Positions 55,765 through 64,000 of a stretch of DNA of 64,000 nt are shown here, one piece after another. Both the position numbers and the translations under genes were made by a program. A model generated the notes under the pieces. That model saw nothing but the letters and a program-made list of their open reading frames with translations, was not told where the DNA came from and did not search any database. Positions within the stretch are counted from its first letter, which is position 1; every line of letters starts with the position of its first letter. This DNA is from Rusavskia elegans. Taxonomy: Eukaryota; Ascomycota; Lecanoromycetes; Teloschistales; Teloschistaceae. The stretch spans positions 100,361-164,360 of the forward strand of contig SAUG01000136.1 of assembly GCA_011316305.1 (NCBI GenBank), written 5' to 3'.

Positions 55765-57440
55765 ATGGCCGTATGTTGATCTTCTCTCTTGAGCTTTTCG
55801 TCGCTCACCTCCCTGCAAGAAGCAGCATTTCCCTGTTTGCGCAGGCCGCGCGCGCGCGCGCGATCTCTCAAATGTCGGGCGCTGAAAGCCCACGATGCTA
55901 CTTTGGCTGCCACGGACCTCCTAGCGCTCGATGAAAAAAAGATCGTGGAATATTTGAACAGAAACAGCGACGCTGATGGCGAATGCGATATCTCGGGTCT
56001 AATTGATGTGAAAAGACTTGCAAAGAGCCAACGAAGTGAGCTGGCACAGAAAATCAGGTGAGAGAAGGCTCGTGATACTCGCTGCATTGGTGTGCCTCCT
56101 GCTGATAAGCATTTCTGAGCAGGACCGCGACTTCGCAGCCAGAGACGTCGCCGTCTCTCAAGATCAATGAACTTCTGACGCGCCTGGCGAGCGTAGCCGA
56201 CAAGCAAGACGGCTCTCAGTCTCCGGACCGAGGAGGACTCTCACGACCGCCGGCCGAGTCATTCGAGTCGACAGAGGGCACTCCGCTCCCTATCGCCATC
56301 AAATCGAAAGACTCTGAAGCCTCCTGCTACCAGGGGCTCATTGAGGATGGCGGCCGGCCCGTCTGCTCGATTCAGGATATGTCGCACCTCCTCGCTTCCC
56401 CCACGGCCAGCCACGAAGCGGTTCTGCCATGGCTCAGTGACCACCCAGACTCTGAGGATGGAGTTGGAGAGATAAAGACAGTCTTTTCGAGGCAATTCAG
56501 GCGATGGTGGGACTTTCGCAAATCGCAATGGCACAACCGAGGGATCAGTCATAGCGAAGAGGGATTTTCTGCGTTCCTTGAGGCAAGCAGGAGCAGATGG
56601 GAGCGGATAGGAGTACACGAGATGTTATCCGACCCTGATTTTGAGGGGATAATTCAGCGGCAGTGGCAACAGAAGCCAGCAGCCCAACAACTACCTGACT
56701 GTCAAGGATTTCCTGCCTATAGTGAGGCGGTCTAGAGACGTCTCACGCCCCACCACTTTACGCGTCCTTTGCGGTTGAAGAAGAACCCACGTCAACAGAC
56801 TATATGGACCAATTGGCTCGAATATCTCAACTACGAACAATGGTGGTCAGAAACGCTGAGTGCCGTTGCGGAATCTCTGGTAGAGGAGCAATACCACCAA
56901 CCATGGAAGAGGCTGCTCGAAGCACCGAGGTGTCCGTCAAGAGAAGCAAGGCGTTCGAATAGCACAAACGCTGTTAGCAGCTTAACGGCTTCAAGGTCTA
57001 TACAAACTCGTCCGGGCCCGAAGGCTGTCGAACTGGCCAAAAAGTTGGAAGCAGCTGAAGCTGCCCTGGATGCAACCAACAAAACGATTGATGATTTTAT
57101 CCAAGAGACGGCACTGTATAGGCGTGCGGAGACAGCCGCCTACTTCCAAAAGCTTCGGGTCAAGTGGGCTGTCGAGGAGGCGCGTTTGATGGAGATCGAG
57201 ATGTCCCAGCAACGCAGGACGGCGAAGAGCAATATAAAGGTTGATACAACAGTGAACAAGAAGAGGCGACGCGATGATAACGCGTAGATACCCCCCGAAC
57301 CACGACCGAAGAGGGCCAAACCAGGAGATATAGGCCAAAGTGCAGTTTCAAACACAACGCCAGACAAGCCTCAGGCTCGTCGGAGTAGTAAACGTTTGGC
57401 CGAGTTGAAAAACAAAGCACCTCCGCAAACCGGATTTTGA
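55765..57440 (+). pseudogene. Gene with three in-frame stops, all explainable as C-to-T changes
   Basis: Reading from ATG 55765 (MAVC) the frame meets TGA at 55777-55779, then runs through SFSSLTSLQEAAFPCLRRPR to a clean intron 56058-56122 (GTGAGA...GAGCAG). It continues to TAG at 56733-56735 (AYSEAV-stop-RRLTPHHFTRP), then through the charged block WTNWLEYLNYEQWWSE and a coiled-coil-like helix to TAG at 57285-57287, and finally KRAKPG...RSSKRLAELKN to TGA at 57438-57440. All segments are in one frame with protein-like composition, about 550 codons in all. CGA to TGA and CAG to TAG are single C-to-T changes, the RIP direction. A CG dinucleotide run (55847-55862) lies in the first exon. I do not know the family's function; lineage-specific fungal families with a Trp-rich core of this kind often expand. 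Confidence 0.7.
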
Positions 57441-58182
57441 GTTTACCAAAACAGAGATTAGCTTATATCTAACCTTCTTGGTATTCTCTATCCTTTGCCC
57501 CGAGTCCTATAACCCGTGGTTTTACTTTTATTATCAAGATCCTTGCCCTACCCCCGAATCTTAGGTTACTTTCTCGGTGTGGTTCTGAGATTCAAAGATA
57601 TTTCATCGCTCCCTATGTCATGCAATATACTTTGAGGGCCGAGCCTCTGATCTGGTATCCGTGCGAGTTACACGCTCGGAGGCATCCTGCCGTCACACGT
57701 CGGAAGCATCCTAAAGAAGGCCAGTCAGCATTTGTGAATGAAAATATAGTATACTCGCATTAATATTTTAAAGGCTGAGCAATAATAACAGTCAAGATAT
57801 CTCCCCGATGATCAATAACAGTCGACGAGCGTGATCAATGCTGGCGCCTTCCACCCTGTGGCAAGGAGGCTTTTTCCATCTCGTACCCCTTCCGCCATCC
57901 CCGATGCCCGCCTTGATGGGGCAGGTGGTGTGGCTGTCTCGTCTCCAGGCAAGATGGCTGTGGCTATCTTCATTCAAGAGGCTGAGGGATCACGAGCTCA
58001 TCGGCCGAGCAAGGGCTGCTCAGCGAGCGTCATGCGGAGAAAGCCATTAGGCTCCCTCTCCACCAGCTACTTAAGCTGGATGTCAGGTCCTTCTCGACTC
58101 TCACAGCACTTTCTTTCTCCTCACCTTTCTTCCTTCTCCCGAACAAAACTCTTTTCACCAACCAAACCCAGAAGACCTCATC
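57441..58182. other. Interval between decaying genes
   Basis: No supported gene. A CT-rich tract (58080-58140) precedes the fragment at 58183 and could be its old promoter. Confidence 0.4.
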
Positions 58183-58521
58183 GTGTCAGCCGCGACCGCA
58201 GAGGCAGTTGACATCGCCGCACCGCAGAACGTGTTCAGCCGGAAAAGGATGCTCCAGCAACAAAAACCCTTGGGCCTGTCCCGCGAAGTCGTGGTAGAGG
58301 CGGAAAGAAAGATAATGGCTGCCGAGAGGCAACTTATCCTGACCCATAACACACCTCGCGAAGAAGTCCGGGACGGCGGATCCGATAGCGACGCTACGTT
58401 ACCGTCGGCATCCAATATCAAGATCGTTTACAGCCCGTCCAAGAATTATACGAGGTCGATTATTACGTCCAAGGGCTCTGACACCAGGAACGCTGAGATT
58501 GCTATGCAGGTACTCGCTTAG
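58183..58521 (+). pseudogene. Orphan protein fragment without a clear start
   Basis: An open frame with protein-like sequence (VFSRKRMLQQQKPLGLSREV, EAERKIMAAERQLILTHN) ending at TAG 58519-58521. No ATG start is near; the first in-frame codon used as a start would be GTG, and the frame remains open upstream into CT-rich sequence. About 112 residues. No domain is recognised. It probably belongs to the same decaying patch as the gene at 55765, or it is a terminal exon of a gene whose first exon I cannot find. Confidence 0.35.
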
Positions 58522-58833
58522 AAGGCAGTACGCTATCCCATCACCGAAGCCGCATTCTGTACAGATTGGCATTTTAACTCGCCAAAGACACCTCCCTAGG
58601 GGTGCTATACCCGCCGGCGAAGAAGCCAAACCTGATGGGGGATAGGTGTTACATTATTTGCGTCAATCGACGCCGAAAATGTCTTTCCTCTCGAGCCTTT
58701 TAATGATGCAGAGGCGAGGGACGTGCTGTGATCGTAATCCAGCGTGATCTGGGACGGGACTAGATCGTGGGACCCGAGAAGAAGCGAGAGCTTGTGACCT
58801 TATGGGTCTTGCGATGTTGCAACCGTTCTACTC

Positions 58834-59257
58834 ATGCTGTTCCCCGTCCTTGGCATCGTCTCACCGTCCTTCTTCGACGATTTGAGCGACCTTTCGGCGA
58901 TGGCGGTAACTTTGATATCCATCGTCAGCTCCGCTTTGTCCGCTTTCCAATCTGAAAGTCAGGTCTCAGATCAAACGAGAGTTGATACCGCAATCCAAGT
59001 TGCACAGCAGTCTACCAACCGAGTCAACTTTAGCTATCAAATAACGAAACACAGGCAACGGTAAGATTACAGTCGAGACCCAAGATACACTGCAGCATAA
59101 GTACGTGTCAGATGAAGTGGGAGAGACCTCTATCGTTCCGAGCACAGCCTTTTCGTTTGGGGACAATATTATAACCGATCGAGCAAAGCGTCGAACCCGC
59201 AGCCTCCTACGCCGTATAGATCAAAAGAGACTTATTACCGTATCTCGACTTATATAA
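58834..59257 (+). pseudogene. Frameshifted or degenerate ORF pair
   Basis: ATG 58834 opens a frame with a hydrophobic stretch (MAVTLISIVSSALSAF) and a polar helix, ending at 59062-59064. A second frame (+1) from about 59045 continues protein-like, with KITVETQDTLQHKYVSDEV then DNIITDRAKRRTRSLLRRID, to TAA 59255-59257. No intron that I tried joins them without a stop. It looks like one gene broken by a single-base change. The second part overlaps the first arm of the 59165 direct repeat. Family unknown. Confidence 0.3.
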
Positions 59258-59456
59258 TAGCCTAACTATTAAATTAAATATTAGTCGACGCGACGGATTA
59301 TATATTAGTCTAGCTATTAAGTCTTATTACAGCGCAGCGCAAACCTAGAACGAATTACGGCTTAGGTACCTGCCGAGAGACGAGGGTAAGAAGTCTAGGA
59401 CGGCAAGTAGACAATTATCTAATAGAGAAAATACTATATCCGATCGAGCAAAGCGT
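59165..59456 (+). repeat. TA-rich segment bounded by 27-bp direct repeats
   Basis: AAT[A/C/T]... CCGATCGAGCAAAGCGT at 59175-59191 recurs at 59440-59456; with flanks, 27 bp match with two or three differences and the copies start 265 bp apart. The sequence between (59220-59430) is TA-rich with internally repeated CTATTAA and TATTAGTC words and stops in all frames. This could be a small element with terminal repeats, or a duplication-insertion. Confidence 0.6.
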
Positions 59457-60521
59457 GGTTGTAATATTAATAAGGAAGGGATCTCTGTCTTACTACAGTA
59501 AAAAAAAGGCAAAATTCACGGCCAATTCTTATCTGAACAAGATCACGAGGATGCAATCCGACTACAACCCAAGGCAGCCTCCCTCGCGGCAAGCAGAATT
59601 GTTCGGACGCTTCGAGTTGGCAGATTGGGCAGTCAATAGCTCGACTGCCAGGCAAATTGGATGCCCTGCCAATGCATGAGACTATAGGCTTAGTGTCCAG
59701 ACTTTTCTGCCCACCGCGAGCCTCCCTACCGCCTCACCAAGACGGATGTTTTGACGTGATGCTATGGCAGGCGTGCCTAGGGTCAACCTACTCTAGCTAA
59801 TTGAGATACTCTCGCGTGTTATGAAAATTCGGCCCGAGGAAATCGGTCGCCTCGTCAGAACAAGAACGGATTGCAATATGAGCACAGCAACCAATACACG
59901 CAGTGCATGAGACAGATCCGAGTCACTACAAAACCATCACCCAGCGGAATAGATAATCAATATTCAACGTAGCAAATGTACAGTAAGATTTATGCCATTG
60001 ATAGGATGATATCCCTTGTCGAGGTACCGGTTATTGTACCACCCCCTATTGCAATCGATTTTTGACATGATGGGTAGCCAATCTCTCCACGAGAGACACG
60101 CCCACATGACATCGTGGGTTACACGGTTCTGTTGATTTGTCTCAATAAGAACCTCTGTGGGTCGATAGCATGTCGTCGGGTGCTGTGACATCCTCGAAGG
60201 AGAAAATATGTACGTCATACCCAATCATCTCAATCCAGCAAGTCCTACCGGTAGGTGCTCTAAAAATAGCAAGTGACAATTTCCATCCTGAGACTTCGGA
60301 TAATAATCATAATTTGTTTCGTGGCCTTTGTTCAAACGAAGCTTCTTTGCCAACCGAGGAAAAAACGAAGCCATCATGCCGCCCAAGGTGATGCGACCAT
60401 ATATCCCGAAGCGACATCCATTGCAGCGATTGAAGTCCCCTGCCCTTGGCTTCTCATCTATATTGCATGTATGCCTCTCCATCCAGTCTGATACCAACAC
60501 AGAAAAGAAGTACTCACAGCT
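59457..60521. other. Intergenic interval without a supported gene
   Basis: Short frames only. The region 60022-60080 weakly resembles repeat A. The upstream region of the gene at 60522 is at the right end. Confidence 0.4.
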
Positions 60522-61271
60522 ATGGAATCGCAGTTCGCCGGACTATCCAGTTTCGGCGCATCATACAAATAGTAAGCATCACCAACATTTCTGCGAAAGG
60601 AGCCTCAACTTAATTCCTCACTCTAGTCTCGTAGACTACCCAACCCTAATGTCCGTACACCCACCCACCCCGCCACATCTCCACCTTCTCATCGCAGCCC
60701 CTTAACACCATCCCACAGAAACGAAGCCTACGGCTGGCACTTCCAATACCTCACGATCCTCGGCCTCCTCCTCGCAACCCTAACCTTCACCCTCGCCTCC
60801 CTCTCCGACCTAACCTCCTCCCGCACGCTTTTCAATCTCAAAAACAAAGTCTCCATCCTCGCAACCCCGCTCGCCGTCCTCATCACAACCCTCTACGGCA
60901 CCCTAGTATCCATCGACAAAGAACTCGTCATCCCGCCCGAATTCCAACTCGGGTTGCTGCCGGATCTGAGTTTCCATGCCGTCCCCGCCATCGTGCTCAC
61001 GGTTGATTATTTGTTGTTTTCGCCGCCCTGGGGGATCAGGTTTCGGGAGGCGTTGGCGTTGAGCATGGTGTTTGCGTTTGGGTATTGGTTTTGGGTGGAG
61101 CGGTGTTATCAGCATAATGGGTGGTATCCGTATCCTATTTTTGAGGCGCTGACGACGCCGTGGCGGGTGGTGCTGTTTTGTTTTAGTGGGGTGCTGATGG
61201 CGGGGAGTACGGAGGTGTTGAAGCTGGTGTATGGGAAGTTGAATGGGGTTGATCAGGCAAAGAATTCTTGA
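60522..61271 (+). CDS. FAR-17a/AIG1-like integral membrane protein
   Basis: Exons 60522-60571, 60627-60650 (24 nt) and 60719-61271 give 208 residues; both introns are GT-AG (second donor GTCCGT) with consistent phases, reading SFGASYK-YLVDYPTL-INEAYGWHFQYLTILG. The family (androgen-induced gene 1 / FAR-17a) has about six membrane helices. Visible segments include YLTILGLLLATLTFTLASL, VSILATPLAVLITTLYGTL, SFHAVPAIVLTVDYLLF, LALSMVFAFGYWFWVERCY and WRVVLFCFSGVLMAGSTEVL. Animal members are hydrolases of fatty-acid esters of hydroxy fatty acids; activity here is inferred by family only. The conserved His in DLSFHAVP is present, and the catalytic Thr of animal AIG1 would lie in or near the YPTL segment. 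Confidence 0.88.
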
Positions 61272-61436
61272 AGCTTGGTGGAAGATGTCTCTAGACTGTA
61301 CAGGTTTACATTGGATAGATTTGGAGGCCTTGTGCTGATGAATGCCTTTTCGAAGGGCGTGGTTGCTGTTTTTCAAGCAAGCTAACTTGTACGGATTATT
61401 ATGCTGGCGTAATGCTAAACTGGAATCCAGACATCC

Positions 61437-62046
61437 TCATTGTGTTGCTGCAGGTTCCTCCAGTTCTGCAGGTCCATCACGATAGAGGCCAAATTCACCC
61501 TTGCCCAATTGCACCTCTCGTTGGCCCAACATTTGCCAGATCTCGAAATATATTTCGAAATAGATTTGCCGTTTGAAGACGCAAGCATATAAGCCTTCGT
61601 AGGCCCTGTAGATACTTTCCCACGTCAGGACCCCGCCCGGGGATTCATCCACATCAGTATAGTATCGCCTGGAACGATCTGTACCATCGAGCTCGAACGG
61701 CAGCTCATCTGGCGTCAGTGGACGATCCACACGCTGACCGGTTTCCATTATTTTTTGATGGGCCTGTGTCATTGCCATGGCGAACAAGTTATGCATATGT
61801 GGGCACGAAATTCTTTGTGGCTTTGTGGCGAATTTGACGTTGATGTTGGTGTTGTTTACGGGACAATCGCGCAGATGATATAGTGTATCCCTAGGCACAA
61901 GGGACAGGCTGGGCGATCTATGATACGTAAGTATTGCCTATTTTTGACCAGATTAGTACTCACTGGGCAGTTTCTGGTATGTCGTGCAATGGGCAAAAAA
62001 GAGAAACGTCGTCGAATTTATAAATCGGTCCAGCTATCACACTCAT
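61437..62046 (-). CDS. Hypothetical protein, two exons
   Basis: Exons 62046-61964 and 61890-61437, joined in phase 2 across a 73-nt intron (GTGAGTACTAATC...CCTAG), give 178 residues reading HDIPETAQ-DTLYHLRDC. Start ATG 62046 gives MSVIAGPIYKFDD. No family is recognised. Four Cys/His-containing positions in the first half (LFCPLHD, LRDCPVN, ISCPHMH) could bind zinc, and the C-terminal half is aromatic and amphipathic (SIYRAYEGLYACVFKRQIYF). Convergent with the FAR-17a gene, 165 bp apart. Confidence 0.7.
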
Positions 62047-62958
62047 CGAAAGTGCCACAAGTAGACAGGAATACAGAAGCATATTGAAAGACATCGATTT
62101 GACCAAGAGCGAAGATATCAAGTCTCATAGAAGAGAAATGATTGGAAGAGAGTGAAATATAGAGCTCTTGAAGATCTTTCATCCGGGCCAAGAGCAAGGC
62201 GCATATTGACAAGCTTCACACTGCAAGCGCAGCTGCACAGACAATAAGCTAAGGTATTCGACCCGACGTTACAGGATTGGTGCACAACGGATCCAACTCT
62301 CATATAGCGATCAAAGGCGACGCTTGCATGGTTGATACCCATGAGGATACGGATGTTCATGAGAAATCGACTTGGGCTCGGTTCCAGGGACGGTTTGGAG
62401 GAAGTAGGAGAGATTGTGAGCACTTACAGTAGTGTCTGAGATAGAAGCCACGTCTACAATCCATGGAATACATTATTCCTGGTCGCCAAATCGGTAGCAG
62501 TCCAGGTGGACTTAGGTCGAGATGGATTATTCAAGGAAAGGATTATGTCCATCAATCACAAAGACTCATCATGCCATTCGAGAGCTCGAGTACCACACAG
62601 GGGTGACTGTCCAGCGAGTAACATGTCAGGAACAGTTCTAGACAAGATTGCTTCAGTTGATGTGATCCATGAATGTAAAGTAATTATTAAATATGGCAAG
62701 TGAATGGGTTGTGGTGAAGTCTCCAGTTGATACGAATACGAAGATGTGTACGTAACAAAAAGGCAAGTGCCCCTCCTCCATCACAAACTTCTCTTCACAC
62801 TCCTCTCCTTTCCTCTCTCAGCAAGTGCCAAGTGCGATATTGCCACACCTGTTGTATCTATCAATCCATCAACCTCTACCTCGACGTTGATCTCAACTCC
62901 TTCAGGCCACTTCTTAGGCCATCGTTGCCCTTTAAGGGCAGCGTAGCTGCTTGCAGCC
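62047..62958. other. Intergenic interval upstream of the FAR1-like gene
   Basis: No supported gene; short frames only. A pyrimidine-rich tract at 62765-62825 and CT-rich sequence to 62940 fit a fungal promoter and 5' leader for the gene at 62959. Confidence 0.4.
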
Positions 62959-64000
62959 ATGTTCGGCATCCTGAAGCCCAGCTCCAGAGAGCCGACGCCT
63001 TTCGACCAGAATGTTGAGCCACCGCCAGCTCGATCAATGGCCCCAGTCCCTCAGGGCCTCTACCAGACCCGTGACGAGCTGATGGACCATGTCAAATCCT
63101 GGGCAAGACATCAGGGCTACGCCATCGTCATCTCTCGCTCGCGTTCCAATCGACTCTGGCTCAAATGCGATCGTGGGGGTCATTACGAGAATCGTCGGAA
63201 CATCACCGACGCGCAGCGGAAGCGCAAACGTGGCGATAGTCGACTGATGGGATGCCCTTTCATGGTCATTGCTGTCATGAAAGAAGACTTCTGGAAGGTG
63301 AAGACCGAATGTGACACCCATAACCATGGCCCGTCAGAGGACCTCAGCGCACATCCGTCCTTGCGCAAAATGACCCAGGAACAGACCGATCGGTTGCAGA
63401 AGATGACCGACGCCGGGAACACGCCCTCCCAGATCATGGATGCCATGAGGGAACAATGGCCAGACATCAACATTGTCAAGCGCGACATCTACAATGCTCG
63501 AAAGAAGCACAAGGAGAGTAAGAGGAACGCCTCACCGACAGAGGAGCATTGGGAAGACCCAAACGGCGTCGTGCCTGGCCCAACTCCTACCGGCAAATGG
63601 GTCTGGGCCGAAGATGGCGACGAAATTGTGACCAGAGGTAAGAAGAAGCGCAAAAAGATCTTCGTCCCGACACCTCAACCTGCTCTGGACCCGCAGCTTC
63701 AGAGTAACGCCTCGGACTCTCCACCACAAACCCAACACTTCACAAGCGACAACCTAGCGGCCAACATGAGCTTCCAAGACTTCACCACTTACCCAGACTC
63801 ATCGACCGTAAGCCTCCAACCGAACGAATACCCAACCACCCTCGACCACCGACACCACTCCGCCCCGGACGCACTCCAACAACTGTCCAACTTCACCAAC
63901 TCTCAAGTCAACAGCACCTTCTCCAACTCCTCCCTCGACGACTTCTCCTTCCCGCCACACCCCCAACGCAACAGCTTCCCCGGTGTCCCACCCGCCCACC
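62959..64000 (+). CDS. FAR1-like (MULE-derived) DNA-binding protein, 3' end outside window
   Basis: Open from ATG 62959 to the window end, at least 347 residues, no intron needed. Residues 35-120 fit the FAR1 / WRKY-GCM1-type zinc domain derived from Mutator transposases: LYQTRDELMDHVKSWARHQ, SNRLWLKCDRGGHYEN, the GCPFMV core and ECDTHNHG, the last Cys/His pair. A helical segment follows (MTQEQTDRLQKMTDAGNTPS then QIMDAMREQ), similar to each unit of the protein at 4414. The rest is Ser/Pro/Asn/Gln-rich and disordered. No transposase core is seen so far, so a domesticated regulator is likely; the true length and any catalytic domain are unknown because the gene is cut. Confidence 0.85.
   Translation, partial: MFGILKPSSREPTPFDQNVEPPPARSMAPVPQGLYQTRDELMDHVKSWARHQGYAIVISRSRSNRLWLKCDRGGHYENRRNITDAQRKRKRGDSRLMGCPFMVIAVMKEDFWKVKTECDTHNHGPSEDLSAHPSLRKMTQEQTDRLQKMTDAGNTPSQIMDAMREQWPDINIVKRDIYNARKKHKESKRNASPTEEHWEDPNGVVPGPTPTGKWVWAEDGDEIVTRGKKKRKKIFVPTPQPALDPQLQSNASDSPPQTQHFTSDNLAANMSFQDFTTYPDSSTVSLQPNEYPTTLDHRHHSAPDALQQLSNFTNSQVNSTFSNSSLDDFSFPPHPQRNSFPGVPPAH

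Noticed and set aside
55647..55934. A 95-codon plus-strand frame through the CG run
   Set aside because: It overlaps the first exon of the pseudogene in another phase and its length comes from the CG dinucleotide run.

Overview
The window looks like nuclear DNA of a filamentous ascomycete. Genes are compact, with short spliceosomal introns (about 45-130 bp, GT...CTAA/CTGA...AG) in many genes, and there are typical Ascomycota families: Zn2Cys6 regulators, a fungal-length glycogen debranching enzyme, ATP11, a GPD1 with the filamentous-fungal linker, a con-13-like secreted protein, a DUF7730-like protein and FAR-17a/AIG1. I infer Dothideomycetes from the style of the orphan families and apparent RIP (C-to-T) damage; this is not proven. 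No rRNA, convincing tRNA, CRISPR or organelle DNA was seen. Most exon joins given here were worked out by hand from splice sites and reading phase.

Layout, left to right. 1-4.95 kb: the end of a Zn2Cys6-type regulator, a two-exon orphan gene, a broken F-box gene and a small gene with a duplicated helix-turn-helix-like unit. 6.7-16.4 kb: carbohydrate and glycerol metabolism, with GDB1 (minus), a divergent MULE-derived zinc-knuckle protein (plus) and GPD1 (minus). 18.8-23.2 kb: an af470-like monooxygenase, then the divergent pair ATP11 and a peroxisomal 4CL-like acyl-CoA ligase. 23.7-28.9 kb: a retroelement ORF1/gag-like gene with an intron, a duplicated GC-rich repeat and a Ser/Thr-rich protein. 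31.1-37.0 kb: a ten-exon amidase, a convergent secreted alpha/beta hydrolase and a small secreted protein. 37.0-43.9 kb: a gene-poor, repeat-rich stretch with a probable transposon relic, orphan genes and a minisatellite. 44.3-54.9 kb: a WW-domain protein, a con-13-like metallopeptidase homologue, a small membrane protein with a frame break, a DUF7730-like protein and a large Zn2Cys6 regulator, nearly all on the minus strand. 55.8-59.5 kb: a decaying patch holding a gene with three in-frame stops, all explainable as C-to-T changes, plus fragments and a direct repeat. 60.5-64.0 kb: a FAR-17a/AIG1-like membrane protein, an orphan gene and the start of a FAR1-like DNA-binding protein that runs off the window.

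Housekeeping genes (GDB1, GPD1, ATP11) are intact and alternate with accessory and decaying sequence. No coherent biosynthetic or defence cluster is evident. The most notable signals are the C-to-T stops in the 55.8 kb gene, a strongly over-represented GAGGTATCG motif outside coding exons, several genes that look like domesticated transposon proteins (12.3 kb, 23.7 kb, 63 kb and perhaps 4.4 kb), and two or three small dispersed repeat families.
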